Under the pieces are notes generated by a model. The model was not told the origin of the DNA. It searched no databases and saw nothing but the letters and a program-made list of their open reading frames with translations. A DNA stretch of 44,525 nucleotides from an uncultured Collinsella sp. (GTDB taxonomy: Bacteria; Actinomycetota; Coriobacteriia; Coriobacteriales; Coriobacteriaceae), in contig CABQKL010000002.1 of NCBI GenBank assembly GCA_902464645.1, positions 1 to 44,525 on the forward strand, written 5' to 3'. The stretch's first letter is position 1; every line of letters starts with the position of its first letter. A program made the position numbers and the translations under genes. Of the stretch, positions 1 to 9,914 are shown piece after piece.

Positions 1-6
1 CGGCCA

Positions 7-2814
<2,808 letters not shown>

Positions 2815-2825
2815 GTGGTTTTCCT

Positions 2826-3075
2826 TTTTTGGCCATCGCCCGCGGCATGAAACCTTGGACAAGTTAAACACAGATAAATGTACTTTAGCCAAACAAGGCG
2901 CCGTCTATGCGGTCGACACACTCGACCACGTAATAACTACGACAGCCTGCCAAAAAGGGGCTGGTTTATTTTGTCAGCTTTTATCTGGGAAAACGCTGTC
3001 TCTCTGCCATTTAGTGCAGGCTAACCCGCCCCTTACGCACCAACCTGGTGCAATGGGAACGGTTTAGCCTGCACC
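2826..3075 (-). ncRNA. Structured non-coding stretch upstream of secA (leader or ncRNA candidate)
   Basis: No convincing ORF lies between L31 and secA, but the minus strand folds strongly. The first element has an 11-bp stem, GTGCAGGCTAA paired with TTAGCCTGCAC (about 3072 to 3013), which encloses a perfect GCACCA/TGGTGC hairpin. The second has GACAGC (3000-2995) paired with GCTGTC (2946-2941) around a 48-base interior. The third is GGTCGA-GTGTG-TCGACC near 2925-2909. About 250 bases of stacked hairpins suggest either a long secA leader or a free RNA. The length and a place next to secA, where raiA/hpf often sits, recall the raiA-motif RNA known from Firmicutes and Actinobacteria, but I cannot match its consensus by eye. 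Confidence 0.35.
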
Positions 3076-3077
3076 AA

Positions 3078-3118
3078 TAAAAAGAATAGGGCCGCGCACC
3101 CAAATGGATGCGCGGCCC
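3078..3118 (-). terminator. Rho-independent terminator of rpmE
   Basis: A 13-bp stem with one mismatch (GGGCCGCGCA arm from 3089, partner ending at 3118, loop AAAT) is followed on the minus strand by TATTCTTTTTATT. It lies 37 bases past the L31 stop codon. The plus-strand side also has a short T run, so it may work in both directions. Confidence 0.85.
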
Positions 3119-3155
3119 TTTTGCCATGAATGCGAGTGTGTCCGCGGCGAGCTAT

Positions 3156-3581
3156 TTACTCAGCAGCCTCGGTGGTCTCGGCCTCGGCAGCGGTCTCCTC
3201 GACGGGAGCCTCTGCGGGAGCCTCGGCGGCCTGCTTGGCTGCCTCCTCGGCAAACTTAGCGGCACGCTTGGCCTTCTCGGCAGCCTTAGCCTCAGCGGCG
3301 GCCTTGCGAGCGGCCTCAGCCTCGGCAGCTTTGGCGGCCTTGGCAGCCTTGGCCTCCTCGGCCTTCTTGAGCTGAGCGGCAGCGGCGCCACCGAACTTGT
3401 CGGCGAAGCGCTGGACGCGTCCACCGGTGTCGACGAACTTCTGCTGGCCGGTGTAGAACGGGTGGCACTCGTTGCAAAGCTCGACCTTCATCTCGGACAC
3501 GGTAGCGTGCGTCTTGAAGGTGTTGCCGCAGGAGCACGTCACCGTGCACTCGACATACTGGGGATGGATACCCTGCTTCAT
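3156..3581 (-). CDS. rpmE: 50S ribosomal protein L31 with long C-terminal extension
   Basis: The first 60 or so residues are zinc-type L31 (MKQGIHPQYVECTVTCSCGN), with zinc ligands C16, C18, C36 and C39, a component of the central protuberance. L31 is normally about 70 residues, but this product has 141. Residues from about 65 on form a low-complexity Ala/Lys/Glu helix-prone tail ending in an acidic APVEETAAEAETTEAAE segment. The start at 3581 has AAGGAG seven bases upstream. The gene is monocistronic, with a hairpin-rich leader and its own terminator. L17 in this window carries a similar tail, which suggests a lineage trait rather than a frameshift. Confidence 0.95.
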   Translation of the reverse strand: MKQGIHPQYVECTVTCSCGNTFKTHATVSEMKVELCNECHPFYTGQQKFVDTGGRVQRFADKFGGAAAAQLKKAEEAKAAKAAKAAEAEAARKAAAEAKAAEKAKRAAKFAEEAAKQAAEAPAEAPVEETAAEAETTEAAE

Positions 3582-3655
3582 GGTAGGACTCCTTATTGGT
3601 CAGGCGCTGGTTACCGATCAGCGCATAAGGCGTCTTGGTTTCCGACCAAGACAAC
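3582..3655 (-). promoter_or_regulatory. Two-hairpin leader of rpmE, candidate L31 autoregulatory leader
   Basis: Two perfect stem-loops precede the L31 Shine-Dalgarno sequence: GTCTTGGT/ACCAAGAC with a five-base loop (3632-3652) and GCGCTG/CAGCGC with a nine-base loop (3604-3624). L31 leaders that bind L31 are known in several bacterial groups. That this is such a leader is inferred from position and folding only. Confidence 0.45.
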
Positions 3656-3907
3656 AAACTCGGCTATGGTACCACGACGTCGAGCGTCCCACAAAAGGTT
3701 CACGGTCTTTGCGTTGTGCATCGCGCCCAAGGCACAGCAGACGACACGACGAATCGCGGCAAACGGGCGCCTTTGCCCCTTCTCCCATGTTGCAGACGTG
3801 TAACGCCGCAGCAAAGGTGCCCCTTTTTGCGCAGGACAGGTACAATGATGAACACTGTACCGTAGCGGAGCGCCGCCGCGCGCCGCCAACACGCGAAAGG
3901 GTTTCCC
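3656..3907 (+). promoter_or_regulatory. Intergenic region with promoter and palindrome ahead of the ACT gene
   Basis: This divergent spacer between rpmE and the ACT-domain gene holds no supportable ORF. A -10-like TACAAT sits at 3841-3846. It overlaps a perfect inverted repeat, GGTACA at 3839-3844 and TGTACC at 3856-3861, spaced by 11 bases, which is a plausible operator. No clear -35 box is visible. Confidence 0.4.
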
Positions 3908-4195
3908 ATGGCCGAGATCTCGTCCTCCCGCATCGTCATCACCGTCCTTGGCAAGAACCGCCCCGGTATCGTCGCCGGCGTCACCCGTGTTCTGGGCGAG
4001 GCCAACGTCGACATCCGCGACATCACGCAGTCCATTATCGAGGACATCTTCACCATGACCATGCTGGCCGACACCGCCGAGTCCAAGCTCGACTTCGCCG
4101 AGCTGCAGAAGGCCCTGGCCGAGGCCGGCGAGCTTTCGGGCGTCAATGTGTCCATCCAGCGCGAGGACGTCTTTAACTTTATGTACCGCCTGTAG
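3908..4195 (+). CDS. ACT domain-containing protein (UPF0237 family)
   Basis: The 95-residue product is a single ACT-like domain, beginning with a beta strand and the loop VLGKNRPGIVAGVTRVLGEA. It matches the small GcvR-like UPF0237 group found in many Gram-positive bacteria. ACT domains usually bind amino acids or other small ligands and act as regulatory dimers; the ligand of this group is not known to me. The start at 3908 follows AAAGGG. The gene lies 78 bases upstream of citrate synthase on the same strand with no terminator between, although a GGCCGTG/CACGGCC inverted repeat lies in the spacer, so co-transcription is likely. Confidence 0.9.
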   Translation: MAEISSSRIVITVLGKNRPGIVAGVTRVLGEANVDIRDITQSIIEDIFTMTMLADTAESKLDFAELQKALAEAGELSGVNVSIQREDVFNFMYRL

Positions 4196-4273
4196 CGAAC
4201 AGGCCGTGCGGGAACAGGCCGGCGCATCTGCACCCAAGCACGCCGCCCCCACACGGCCCCGAGAGGAGCGCGC

Positions 4274-5692
4274 ATGGCTTACGACGCCAAGAAAATCTAC
4301 TACCGCTTCGATGACCATCTGAGCCGCCTGGTCTTGGATTATGAGGCGAGCCGCCAGATTTCGCCCGAAAGCGAAAACCTCTACCACGGCATGCCGACTA
4401 ATCCGTATGACGAGGGTCTGTTCGTCGAGCATAACGTCAAGCGCGGCCTGCGCAATGCAGACGGCTCGGGCGTGGTCGCGGGCCTCACTCGCATCTCGGA
4501 TGTGCATGGCTACAACAAGGTCGACGGTAAGGTCGTGCCCGATCAGGGCAAACTCACGCTTCGTGGCTACAGCATCGAGGATCTGGTCAACAACGCCCAG
4601 GCCGAGAATCGCTACGGCTACGAAGAAGTCGCCTATCTGCTCATTACGGGCTCTCTGCCCACCAAGGAAGAGCTTGACGGTTTTTGCGAGCGCTTGGGCG
4701 CCTTTAGGCATCTGAGCGACGAATACGTCAAAGAGTTCCCCATGACCACGGTGTCGTCGAGCATCATGAATGTGCTCCAGCGCGCCGTGTTGCTGCTCTA
4801 CGCCTTCGATGCCGAGCCCGACGTAATTACGCCCGAGCATGAGATCGACGTGGCTATTTCCATGCTCGCCCGTCTTCCCCGCATCGCCGCCTTCGCACAC
4901 ATGGCCTCGGTCGCCAAGCTTCGCGGCTCCGAGGTTCACGTACCGCACCCCACACCCGGCCTCTCCACCGCCGAGACCATCCTACAGGTGCTCCGCGGCG
5001 GTATGGCGTTCACCCGCGATGAGGCCATGCTGCTCGACGTGATGCTCATGCTGCATGCAGAGCACGGCGGCGGCAACAACTCCACGTTTGCCTGCCGCGT
5101 GCTGTCCTCCTCGGCTACCGACCCGTATTCCGCCTACGCCGCGGCTATCGGCTCGCTCAAGGGCCCGCGCCACGGCGGCGCCAACGCCAAGGTCGTGTCC
5201 ATGCACGAGGACATCCGTGCGCATGTCTCCAATTGGGAGGACGAGGACGAGGTTGCAGCCTACCTGGGCAAGATTCTCGACAAGCAGGCCTTCGACGGCA
5301 CGGGTCTCATCTACGGCATGGGCCACGCCGTCTACACGCTGAGCGACCCGCGCGCCGAAGTCTGCCGCCACTACGCACGCACACTTGCCGCCAAGAAGGA
5401 CCTGGGCGATGAGTTCGCGCTCATCGAACGCATCGAGCGCCTGGCACCGCAGGTGATGCGCGACCACGGCATGACCAAGCCTATCTGCGCCAACATCGAC
5501 CTGTACACAGGCTTTATCTACAAGATGCTCGGCGTACCCGAGACGCTTTTTACGCCGCTATTCGCCGTCGCCCGCATGGCCGGCTGGTCGGCACACCGCA
5601 TGGAAGAGCTCTTCTGCGCGCACCGTATTATTCGCCCGGCCTATCGTCCGGTGATCGAGCCGCTGGAGTACAAGCCGCTCGCCGATCGCTAG
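4274..5692 (+). CDS. Citrate synthase family protein (citrate/2-methylcitrate synthase)
   Basis: Citrate synthase condenses acetyl-CoA with oxaloacetate; relatives use propionyl-CoA. The 472-residue protein carries the family catalytic landmarks: the HAEHGGGNNST region with H261 and H264, GMGHAVY with H351, and NIDLYTG with D409. An N-terminal segment of about 70 residues precedes the RGYSIEDL motif, as in the longer Gram-positive type. GAGGAG precedes the ATG. It is probably co-transcribed with the ACT-domain gene and is followed by a strong terminator. Citrate and methylcitrate synthase cannot be told apart by eye, and no other TCA-cycle gene is nearby, so a role in glutamate synthesis is an inference. 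Confidence 0.93.
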   Translation: MAYDAKKIYYRFDDHLSRLVLDYEASRQISPESENLYHGMPTNPYDEGLFVEHNVKRGLRNADGSGVVAGLTRISDVHGYNKVDGKVVPDQGKLTLRGYSIEDLVNNAQAENRYGYEEVAYLLITGSLPTKEELDGFCERLGAFRHLSDEYVKEFPMTTVSSSIMNVLQRAVLLLYAFDAEPDVITPEHEIDVAISMLARLPRIAAFAHMASVAKLRGSEVHVPHPTPGLSTAETILQVLRGGMAFTRDEAMLLDVMLMLHAEHGGGNNSTFACRVLSSSATDPYSAYAAAIGSLKGPRHGGANAKVVSMHEDIRAHVSNWEDEDEVAAYLGKILDKQAFDGTGLIYGMGHAVYTLSDPRAEVCRHYARTLAAKKDLGDEFALIERIERLAPQVMRDHGMTKPICANIDLYTGFIYKMLGVPETLFTPLFAVARMAGWSAHRMEELFCAHRIIRPAYRPVIEPLEYKPLADR

Positions 5693-5715
5693 GACGCGGA
5701 CCGTTATAGAGCCCG

Positions 5716-5754
5716 AGCGTGGCCAGGGCATCACCGCCCTCGGCCACGCTTTTT
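5716..5754 (+). terminator. Terminator after citrate synthase
   Basis: AGCGTGGCC pairs with GGCCACGCT and encloses a second AGGGC/GCCCT stem; five T follow on the plus strand. It lies 24 bases past the stop codon. Confidence 0.9.
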
Positions 5755-5779
5755 ATGCCAGTAGAAAGGGCTGCATCAA

Positions 5780-6622
5780 ATGATTGTTTTTTCCGATATG
5801 GATGGAACGCTGTTGACGAGCAATAAGCAGATGAGCGATGCCACATGGGCGATGCTCGACGAGCTCGCTCGACGCGGGATTGAATTTGTGCCCTGCACGG
5901 GACGTCCGCTGTCGGGCATCTTTGAGCCCATCCTCGCCCATCCCGCCGTGCACTATGCCGTCTGCGCCAATGGCGCCAGCGTCTGGCAGCTCGACGACGA
6001 TGTGTCCACCGACGCCTCGCGCGCCACGTGCGTATTGAGCCGTCCGCTCGATTGCGGCATTGCCCATCGCATCCACCGCATCGCCGCCGGCCACGATGTG
6101 ACCTTCGATATCTTCGCAGATGGGCAGTGCTTCCTCCCCCGCTCGCTCTACACGCGCCTGGACGAATTCTGCGGCGGCGACCCCCACATCGCGGCTTCGC
6201 TCAAGCGCACGCGAACACCGATCGACATGGATATCGACAGCAAGATCGACGAGGTCGAGACGCTCGAACGCATCGCCATGTACTGGCACGACCCGACCGA
6301 TCGCGATGCCATCGCGGCGGAGCTCGACACGCTCGGAGGCATTGAGGTCACGCGTTCGTACGCCATGAATATCGAGGTCATGGGCGAGGGCGCCACCAAG
6401 GGAACGGCCCTCACGTGGCTATGCAAGCACCTGGGCGAGCGTCTCGCCGACGCCTGGGCGTTCGGCGACAACATCAACGACATCCCCATGCTGCAGGCAG
6501 CGGGCCACGGCATGGCCATGATCAACGCCGAGCCCGAGGACCGCGAGGCCGCCGGCGCCATCACCGAATACGACAACGACCACGACGGCGTCGCCCGCAC
6601 CATCATGGCCGCCCTCGCCTAG
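5780..6622 (+). CDS. Cof-type HAD phosphatase
   Basis: This is a 280-residue HAD-superfamily hydrolase. Motif I is SDMDGT, with nucleophile D6 and acid/base D8, and motif IV is AFGDNINDIPML near residue 230. The long cap between the motifs is typical of the Cof (C2B) subgroup, which dephosphorylates sugar phosphates, flavin mononucleotide or similar small metabolites. The substrate cannot be read from sequence. The gene follows the citrate synthase terminator and has AAAGG upstream of its ATG. It converges on a second gene of the same family. Confidence 0.92.
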   Translation: MIVFSDMDGTLLTSNKQMSDATWAMLDELARRGIEFVPCTGRPLSGIFEPILAHPAVHYAVCANGASVWQLDDDVSTDASRATCVLSRPLDCGIAHRIHRIAAGHDVTFDIFADGQCFLPRSLYTRLDEFCGGDPHIAASLKRTRTPIDMDIDSKIDEVETLERIAMYWHDPTDRDAIAAELDTLGGIEVTRSYAMNIEVMGEGATKGTALTWLCKHLGERLADAWAFGDNINDIPMLQAAGHGMAMINAEPEDREAAGAITEYDNDHDGVARTIMAALA

Positions 6623-6657
6623 CAGCATCAACCCGGCAGGGTAGCTAAGTAGTCGTT

Positions 6658-6695
6658 GGGGACACTCCTCGCGGGGCGCCGCAAAGACTGTCCCC
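6658..6695. terminator. Hairpin between convergent HAD genes
   Basis: GGGGACA (6658-6664) pairs with TGTCCCC (6689-6695) over a 24-base loop in the 110-base gap between two convergent genes. There is no clear T run, so a bidirectional terminator is only probable. Confidence 0.45.
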
Positions 6696-6732
6696 GGCTG
6701 CCGACAGAAAAGGAACGTCTCCATCTGCCGAA

Positions 6733-7527
6733 TTAGGCGAGACTCTCCAGCACGCGACGGAGCTCCTGCTGAACGGCGTGGTCGCGGTTGCAGCCTACGA
6801 CGCGATCGGCAACCGCTTTGAGCGCGGGGCGCGCGTTTTCCATCGCGCAGCCCGTGCCGACAAAGCGAATGATCTCGTAGTCGTTCATCGAGTCGCCAAA
6901 CGCCATGACCTCGTCGCGTCCAATGCCGTAGTGTTCCGCGAGCTGCGCGATGCCCGAGGCCTTCGACACACCGGGCTGCATAGCATCGATCCACGCGTTG
7001 CCCGAAGGCGCAAAAGTAAAGAGCTGACCAAGTTCGCGCTGTAGCACGTAGGCGCTGTCCATAACGACACCGTCATCGCAAAAGATACTCGCCTTGATGA
7101 TATTTACGCTGGGATCGGGCAGCTCCCAAATACGCTCGGCATTGGGAAGGTCCTTATCGACCTCACGCACGAACTTGCACTCGTCATCGAGCAGGAAGGA
7201 CTTGGTTCGGTCAAAGAGCGCAAGATGCAGATTGGGAAACGTCGCGACTGCTTGGGCGAGCTTTCGAATCGCCAGGTGCGAATACACCTCACGGTCTACC
7301 ATTTTGCCGTCGGCGTAGACTTGGGCACCGTTAGCGGCGACAAAGTCCATCTTGTCGCGAACGGGCGCAAAGAACTCGCACAGGCGATCGTAGCGGCGAC
7401 CTGACGATGCGGCAAAATGCACGCCATGCTCGTGTAGCGCCAGAATCAGTTCGTAGGTCTCGGGAGGCACCTGGCTGTTTTCGTCAAGCAACGTGCCGTC
7501 CATATCGGATGCAATCAGTTTAAACAT
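6733..7527 (-). CDS. Cof-type HAD phosphatase
   Basis: This is a 264-residue HAD hydrolase of the Cof group, with motif I ASDMDGT (D8 and D10) and motif IV AFGDSMNDYEII. It resembles the convergent neighbour in fold and cap type, but the sequences are divergent, so this is not a recent duplication. Substrate unknown. Its Shine-Dalgarno sequence GGGAG lies inside one arm of a stable hairpin (7533-7594), so translation may be controlled by that structure. Confidence 0.92.
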   Translation of the reverse strand: MFKLIASDMDGTLLDENSQVPPETYELILALHEHGVHFAASSGRRYDRLCEFFAPVRDKMDFVAANGAQVYADGKMVDREVYSHLAIRKLAQAVATFPNLHLALFDRTKSFLLDDECKFVREVDKDLPNAERIWELPDPSVNIIKASIFCDDGVVMDSAYVLQRELGQLFTFAPSGNAWIDAMQPGVSKASGIAQLAEHYGIGRDEVMAFGDSMNDYEIIRFVGTGCAMENARPALKAVADRVVGCNRDHAVQQELRRVLESLA

Positions 7528-7532
7528 GGAAA

Positions 7533-7594
7533 AGCTCCCTTCGGGCTTGTTGGAATCGAACGTGTATCCAATTCCAACGTACCCAAAGGGAGCT
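7533..7594 (-). promoter_or_regulatory. Hairpin that buries the ribosome binding site of the HAD gene
   Basis: On the minus strand AGCTCCCTT pairs with AAGGGAGCT, followed inward by GGG/CCC and GTTGGAAT/ATTCCAAC. The 3' arm contains the Shine-Dalgarno GGGAG and is followed by TTTTCC and the ATG. The element could act as an RNA switch or as a terminator remnant just before the gene. Confidence 0.5.
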
Positions 7595-7733
7595 CAGGTA
7601 AGACTCCGCGGGCGCAAACGTTACAAGGACCTAGCAAATAGCTCACGCGCGTCAGAGGTCCCACGGTCGCAGCGCCAGGCAACACGTCAAAGAGTGTCGC
7701 AGGCGACTAGACGTTTAAGAACGTCCCCGATGA

Positions 7734-9554
7734 CTAGTCGGCGTAGGTGAAGGTTGTGACGTCGAACATGCCCTCGGGGCGGATGCGGAGCGTCGGGATA
7801 ACCGGCAGGGGCAGGAAGATGATGCCCATGATGGGGTCGAGCGGCGGCTCGATGCCCATGGCGCGCGCCTTGACCATAAAGTCGTCGTGCTGCGCGGCGA
7901 CATCCTCGGCCGTGCCTTCGCTCATCAGGCCGCCGAGCGCCAGCGGGATGCGCGCCACGACCTCGCCGTTGCGCACCAGTACGTGACCGCCCTGGCCCAC
8001 GGCCTCGACGGCAGCCATCATATCGGCGGCATTGTCGCCCACCACGCATACGTTGTGCGAGTCGTGACCGATCGTCGAGGCGATGGCACCGCCTGTGATG
8101 GTGAAGCCACGCACCCAGCCGCGACCGATATGCTTGCCGACAAGACCCAGGCCCGCAGGACCATCACCGTCGGCGCCCTCGGCCTGCAGCGACACGCCGC
8201 GGCCATGGCGCTCGATCAGCATAATGCGGCGCAGGCCCTCGGCACTCTCGGGGCGAACCATACCCGTGATGGCCTTACCCGGCACCACGTCGATCACGGC
8301 CTCGCCCGGCTTAAAGGCATAGTCGAACACGTCGAGCGAAAGCTTCGGCAGCTTAACGGAGGCGCGCAGCTCGTCGGCAAGGGCCGCAACCTCGGCCATC
8401 TCGGGTGCAATCTCGCCCACAAAGGTACCGTCCTGCGCCACCAGGGCACCGGCGGCATATACGCGATGCGGAGCCGTGGCAAACGTCAGGTCATTGAGCA
8501 CCAGCAGGTCGGCACGCTTGCCCGGGGCGATGGCGCCGCGGAGCTCGTGCGGGTCGCGGCAACCGTGGTCCAGGCCAAACGCCTCGGCCGTGGAGAGGGA
8601 CGCCATAGAGATAGCGACCACGGGGTCGATACCGGCCTCGATAGCCACGCGGCAGGCATTGTCGATCATGCCGGTCGAAAGCGCGTCGGAAGGGGCGCGG
8701 TCGTCGGTCGCAAAGCAGCAGCGGCGGGCACGGGCGGGGTTTTCCAGCAGCATCGGCGACAGGTTGGCCAGGTCATGGCTGCACGTACCCTCGCGCAGCA
8801 TCACGTACATGCCGCGAGACAGCTTGTCGAGCGCCTCCTCGGGAATCGTCGACTCATGGTCAGCGATAATACCTGCTGCGGCATAGGCGTTGAGGTCCTT
8901 GCCGGCAACGAGCGGGGCGTGACCGTCAACCTGTTTGGACGGCGTCTGGTTGGCAGCGTCGATACGAGCGCAGGTCTCGGGATCGGCCATAAAGACGCCC
9001 GGCAGGTTCATCATTTCGCCCAGACCAAAGACATCGCCCGGATGCTCGGCAAAAAACGCCTGCATATCAGCAGCGGTGATGACGGCACCGGCCTGCTCGT
9101 CGGGCAGCGCGGGCACGCACGAAGGCATCATGTACTTGATGGAAATAGGAGCGCGACGACCGTCCTCGATCATAAAGCGCAGGCCGTCCAAGCCAGAAAC
9201 ATTAGCGATCTCGTGGCTGTCGGCAATAGCGGTGGTGGTACCGCGCGTCGCTGCCATGCGCGCATACTCGGCAGGGCGGATGTTCGAAGACTCGATATGC
9301 AAGTGTCCGTCAATAAAACCGGGGGCAAGATAGCGGCCCTGGCAATCGATGACCTCGGCAGCCTCATACGTACCGGCGGCATCGTCGCGACCGTCGTAGA
9401 GCACGCCGACGATCACGCCATCCTTGACGGCAACGCTACCGGGCGCCACGCGCTGGCCGTACACATCGACAATCTGTGCGTTGGCAAACAGCGTGTCAAC
9501 GGGCACACGACCCTCGGCGGCCTCGATCACAGACCTCATGACCTCAACGGACAT
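7734..9554 (-). CDS. adeC: Adenine deaminase
   Basis: Adenine deaminase converts adenine to hypoxanthine and ammonia in purine salvage and degradation. The 606-residue product is an amidohydrolase with the metal-binding GHLHIESS motif (H84, H86, E88) and the ADSHEIANV signature around H114 of the AdeC family, plus the family C-terminal domain. Start 9554 is chosen over an in-frame ATG at 9558 region because AGGAG lies five bases upstream of it, while the other would be only one base away. The open frame to 9767 is not family-like. The gene stands alone. It would supply hypoxanthine to the purine-catabolic island at 28.5-39.6 kb. Confidence 0.95.
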   Translation of the reverse strand: MSVEVMRSVIEAAEGRVPVDTLFANAQIVDVYGQRVAPGSVAVKDGVIVGVLYDGRDDAAGTYEAAEVIDCQGRYLAPGFIDGHLHIESSNIRPAEYARMAATRGTTTAIADSHEIANVSGLDGLRFMIEDGRRAPISIKYMMPSCVPALPDEQAGAVITAADMQAFFAEHPGDVFGLGEMMNLPGVFMADPETCARIDAANQTPSKQVDGHAPLVAGKDLNAYAAAGIIADHESTIPEEALDKLSRGMYVMLREGTCSHDLANLSPMLLENPARARRCCFATDDRAPSDALSTGMIDNACRVAIEAGIDPVVAISMASLSTAEAFGLDHGCRDPHELRGAIAPGKRADLLVLNDLTFATAPHRVYAAGALVAQDGTFVGEIAPEMAEVAALADELRASVKLPKLSLDVFDYAFKPGEAVIDVVPGKAITGMVRPESAEGLRRIMLIERHGRGVSLQAEGADGDGPAGLGLVGKHIGRGWVRGFTITGGAIASTIGHDSHNVCVVGDNAADMMAAVEAVGQGGHVLVRNGEVVARIPLALGGLMSEGTAEDVAAQHDDFMVKARAMGIEPPLDPIMGIIFLPLPVIPTLRIRPEGMFDVTTFTYAD

Positions 9555-9776
9555 ACATACTCCTTTATCCGTAGAAAACAGCTGCGGAGCGGACAGGCCT
9601 TCACCGCAGCAAACCAATAGCCATTGTATGCCCAAAAGGAGGCCGCCGATAACACCCCTTCCGCTTAACGGCACACGCCGCTTGGCGCAATGGGGGGGGC
9701 TGCCGCTGAGCACCAATACAAGGAGTGTCCCAAAGTGCCAACAACGGGAGCGCCGATGTTTTGGCAACCACAGCGA
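9555..9776 (-). promoter_or_regulatory. Leader and promoter region of adeC
   Basis: No supportable gene. On the minus strand a -10-like TACAAT lies near 9630-9625. A perfect hairpin GCTGCGG/CCGCAGC (9610-9581, 16-base loop) follows before the adeC ribosome binding site. Further out are a GC-rich stretch and an imperfect repeat GTGCCAACAAC/GTTTTGGCAAC near 9735-9768. The conserved core of a purine riboswitch is not seen. Confidence 0.35.
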
Positions 9777-9875
9777 GCGGGCCGCATTTGAGACAAGGTG
9801 ACGTGAAACGAAAGGGCGCTGACCTTCTGGTCGCGCCCTTGAAGTTGAACGTCAGATTGTCCAAATGCGGCCCGC
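9777..9875 (-). terminator. Large palindromic terminator after tyrS
   Basis: A 99-base imperfect palindrome. The outer arms of about 32 bases begin GCGGGCCGCATTTG and match with a few mismatches. The centre is an AAGGGCG/CGCCCTT stem with an inner GACC/GGTC and a TTCT loop. The minus-strand end reads GCGCCCTTTCGTTT, terminator-like, 40 bases past the tyrS stop. The core resembles the argR terminator at 15,704. Confidence 0.65.
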
Positions 9876-9914
9876 GCAGCGTCGGCCGGTCCGCCGTTCG
9901 GTAGAACGGCGGAA

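Noticed and set aside
3611..4948. A 445-codon minus-strand frame across the ACT and citrate synthase genes
   Set aside because: It is antisense to two well-supported genes and has no recognisable domain.
7595..7733. Possible T-box leader upstream of the HAD gene (GGGACCTCTGACGCGCG segment)
   Set aside because: The conserved T-box sequence AGGGTGGNACCRCG is not present and the gene is not amino-acid related.
9555..9776. Purine riboswitch upstream of adenine deaminase
   Set aside because: A hairpin is present, but the conserved three-way junction sequences of purine riboswitches are not.
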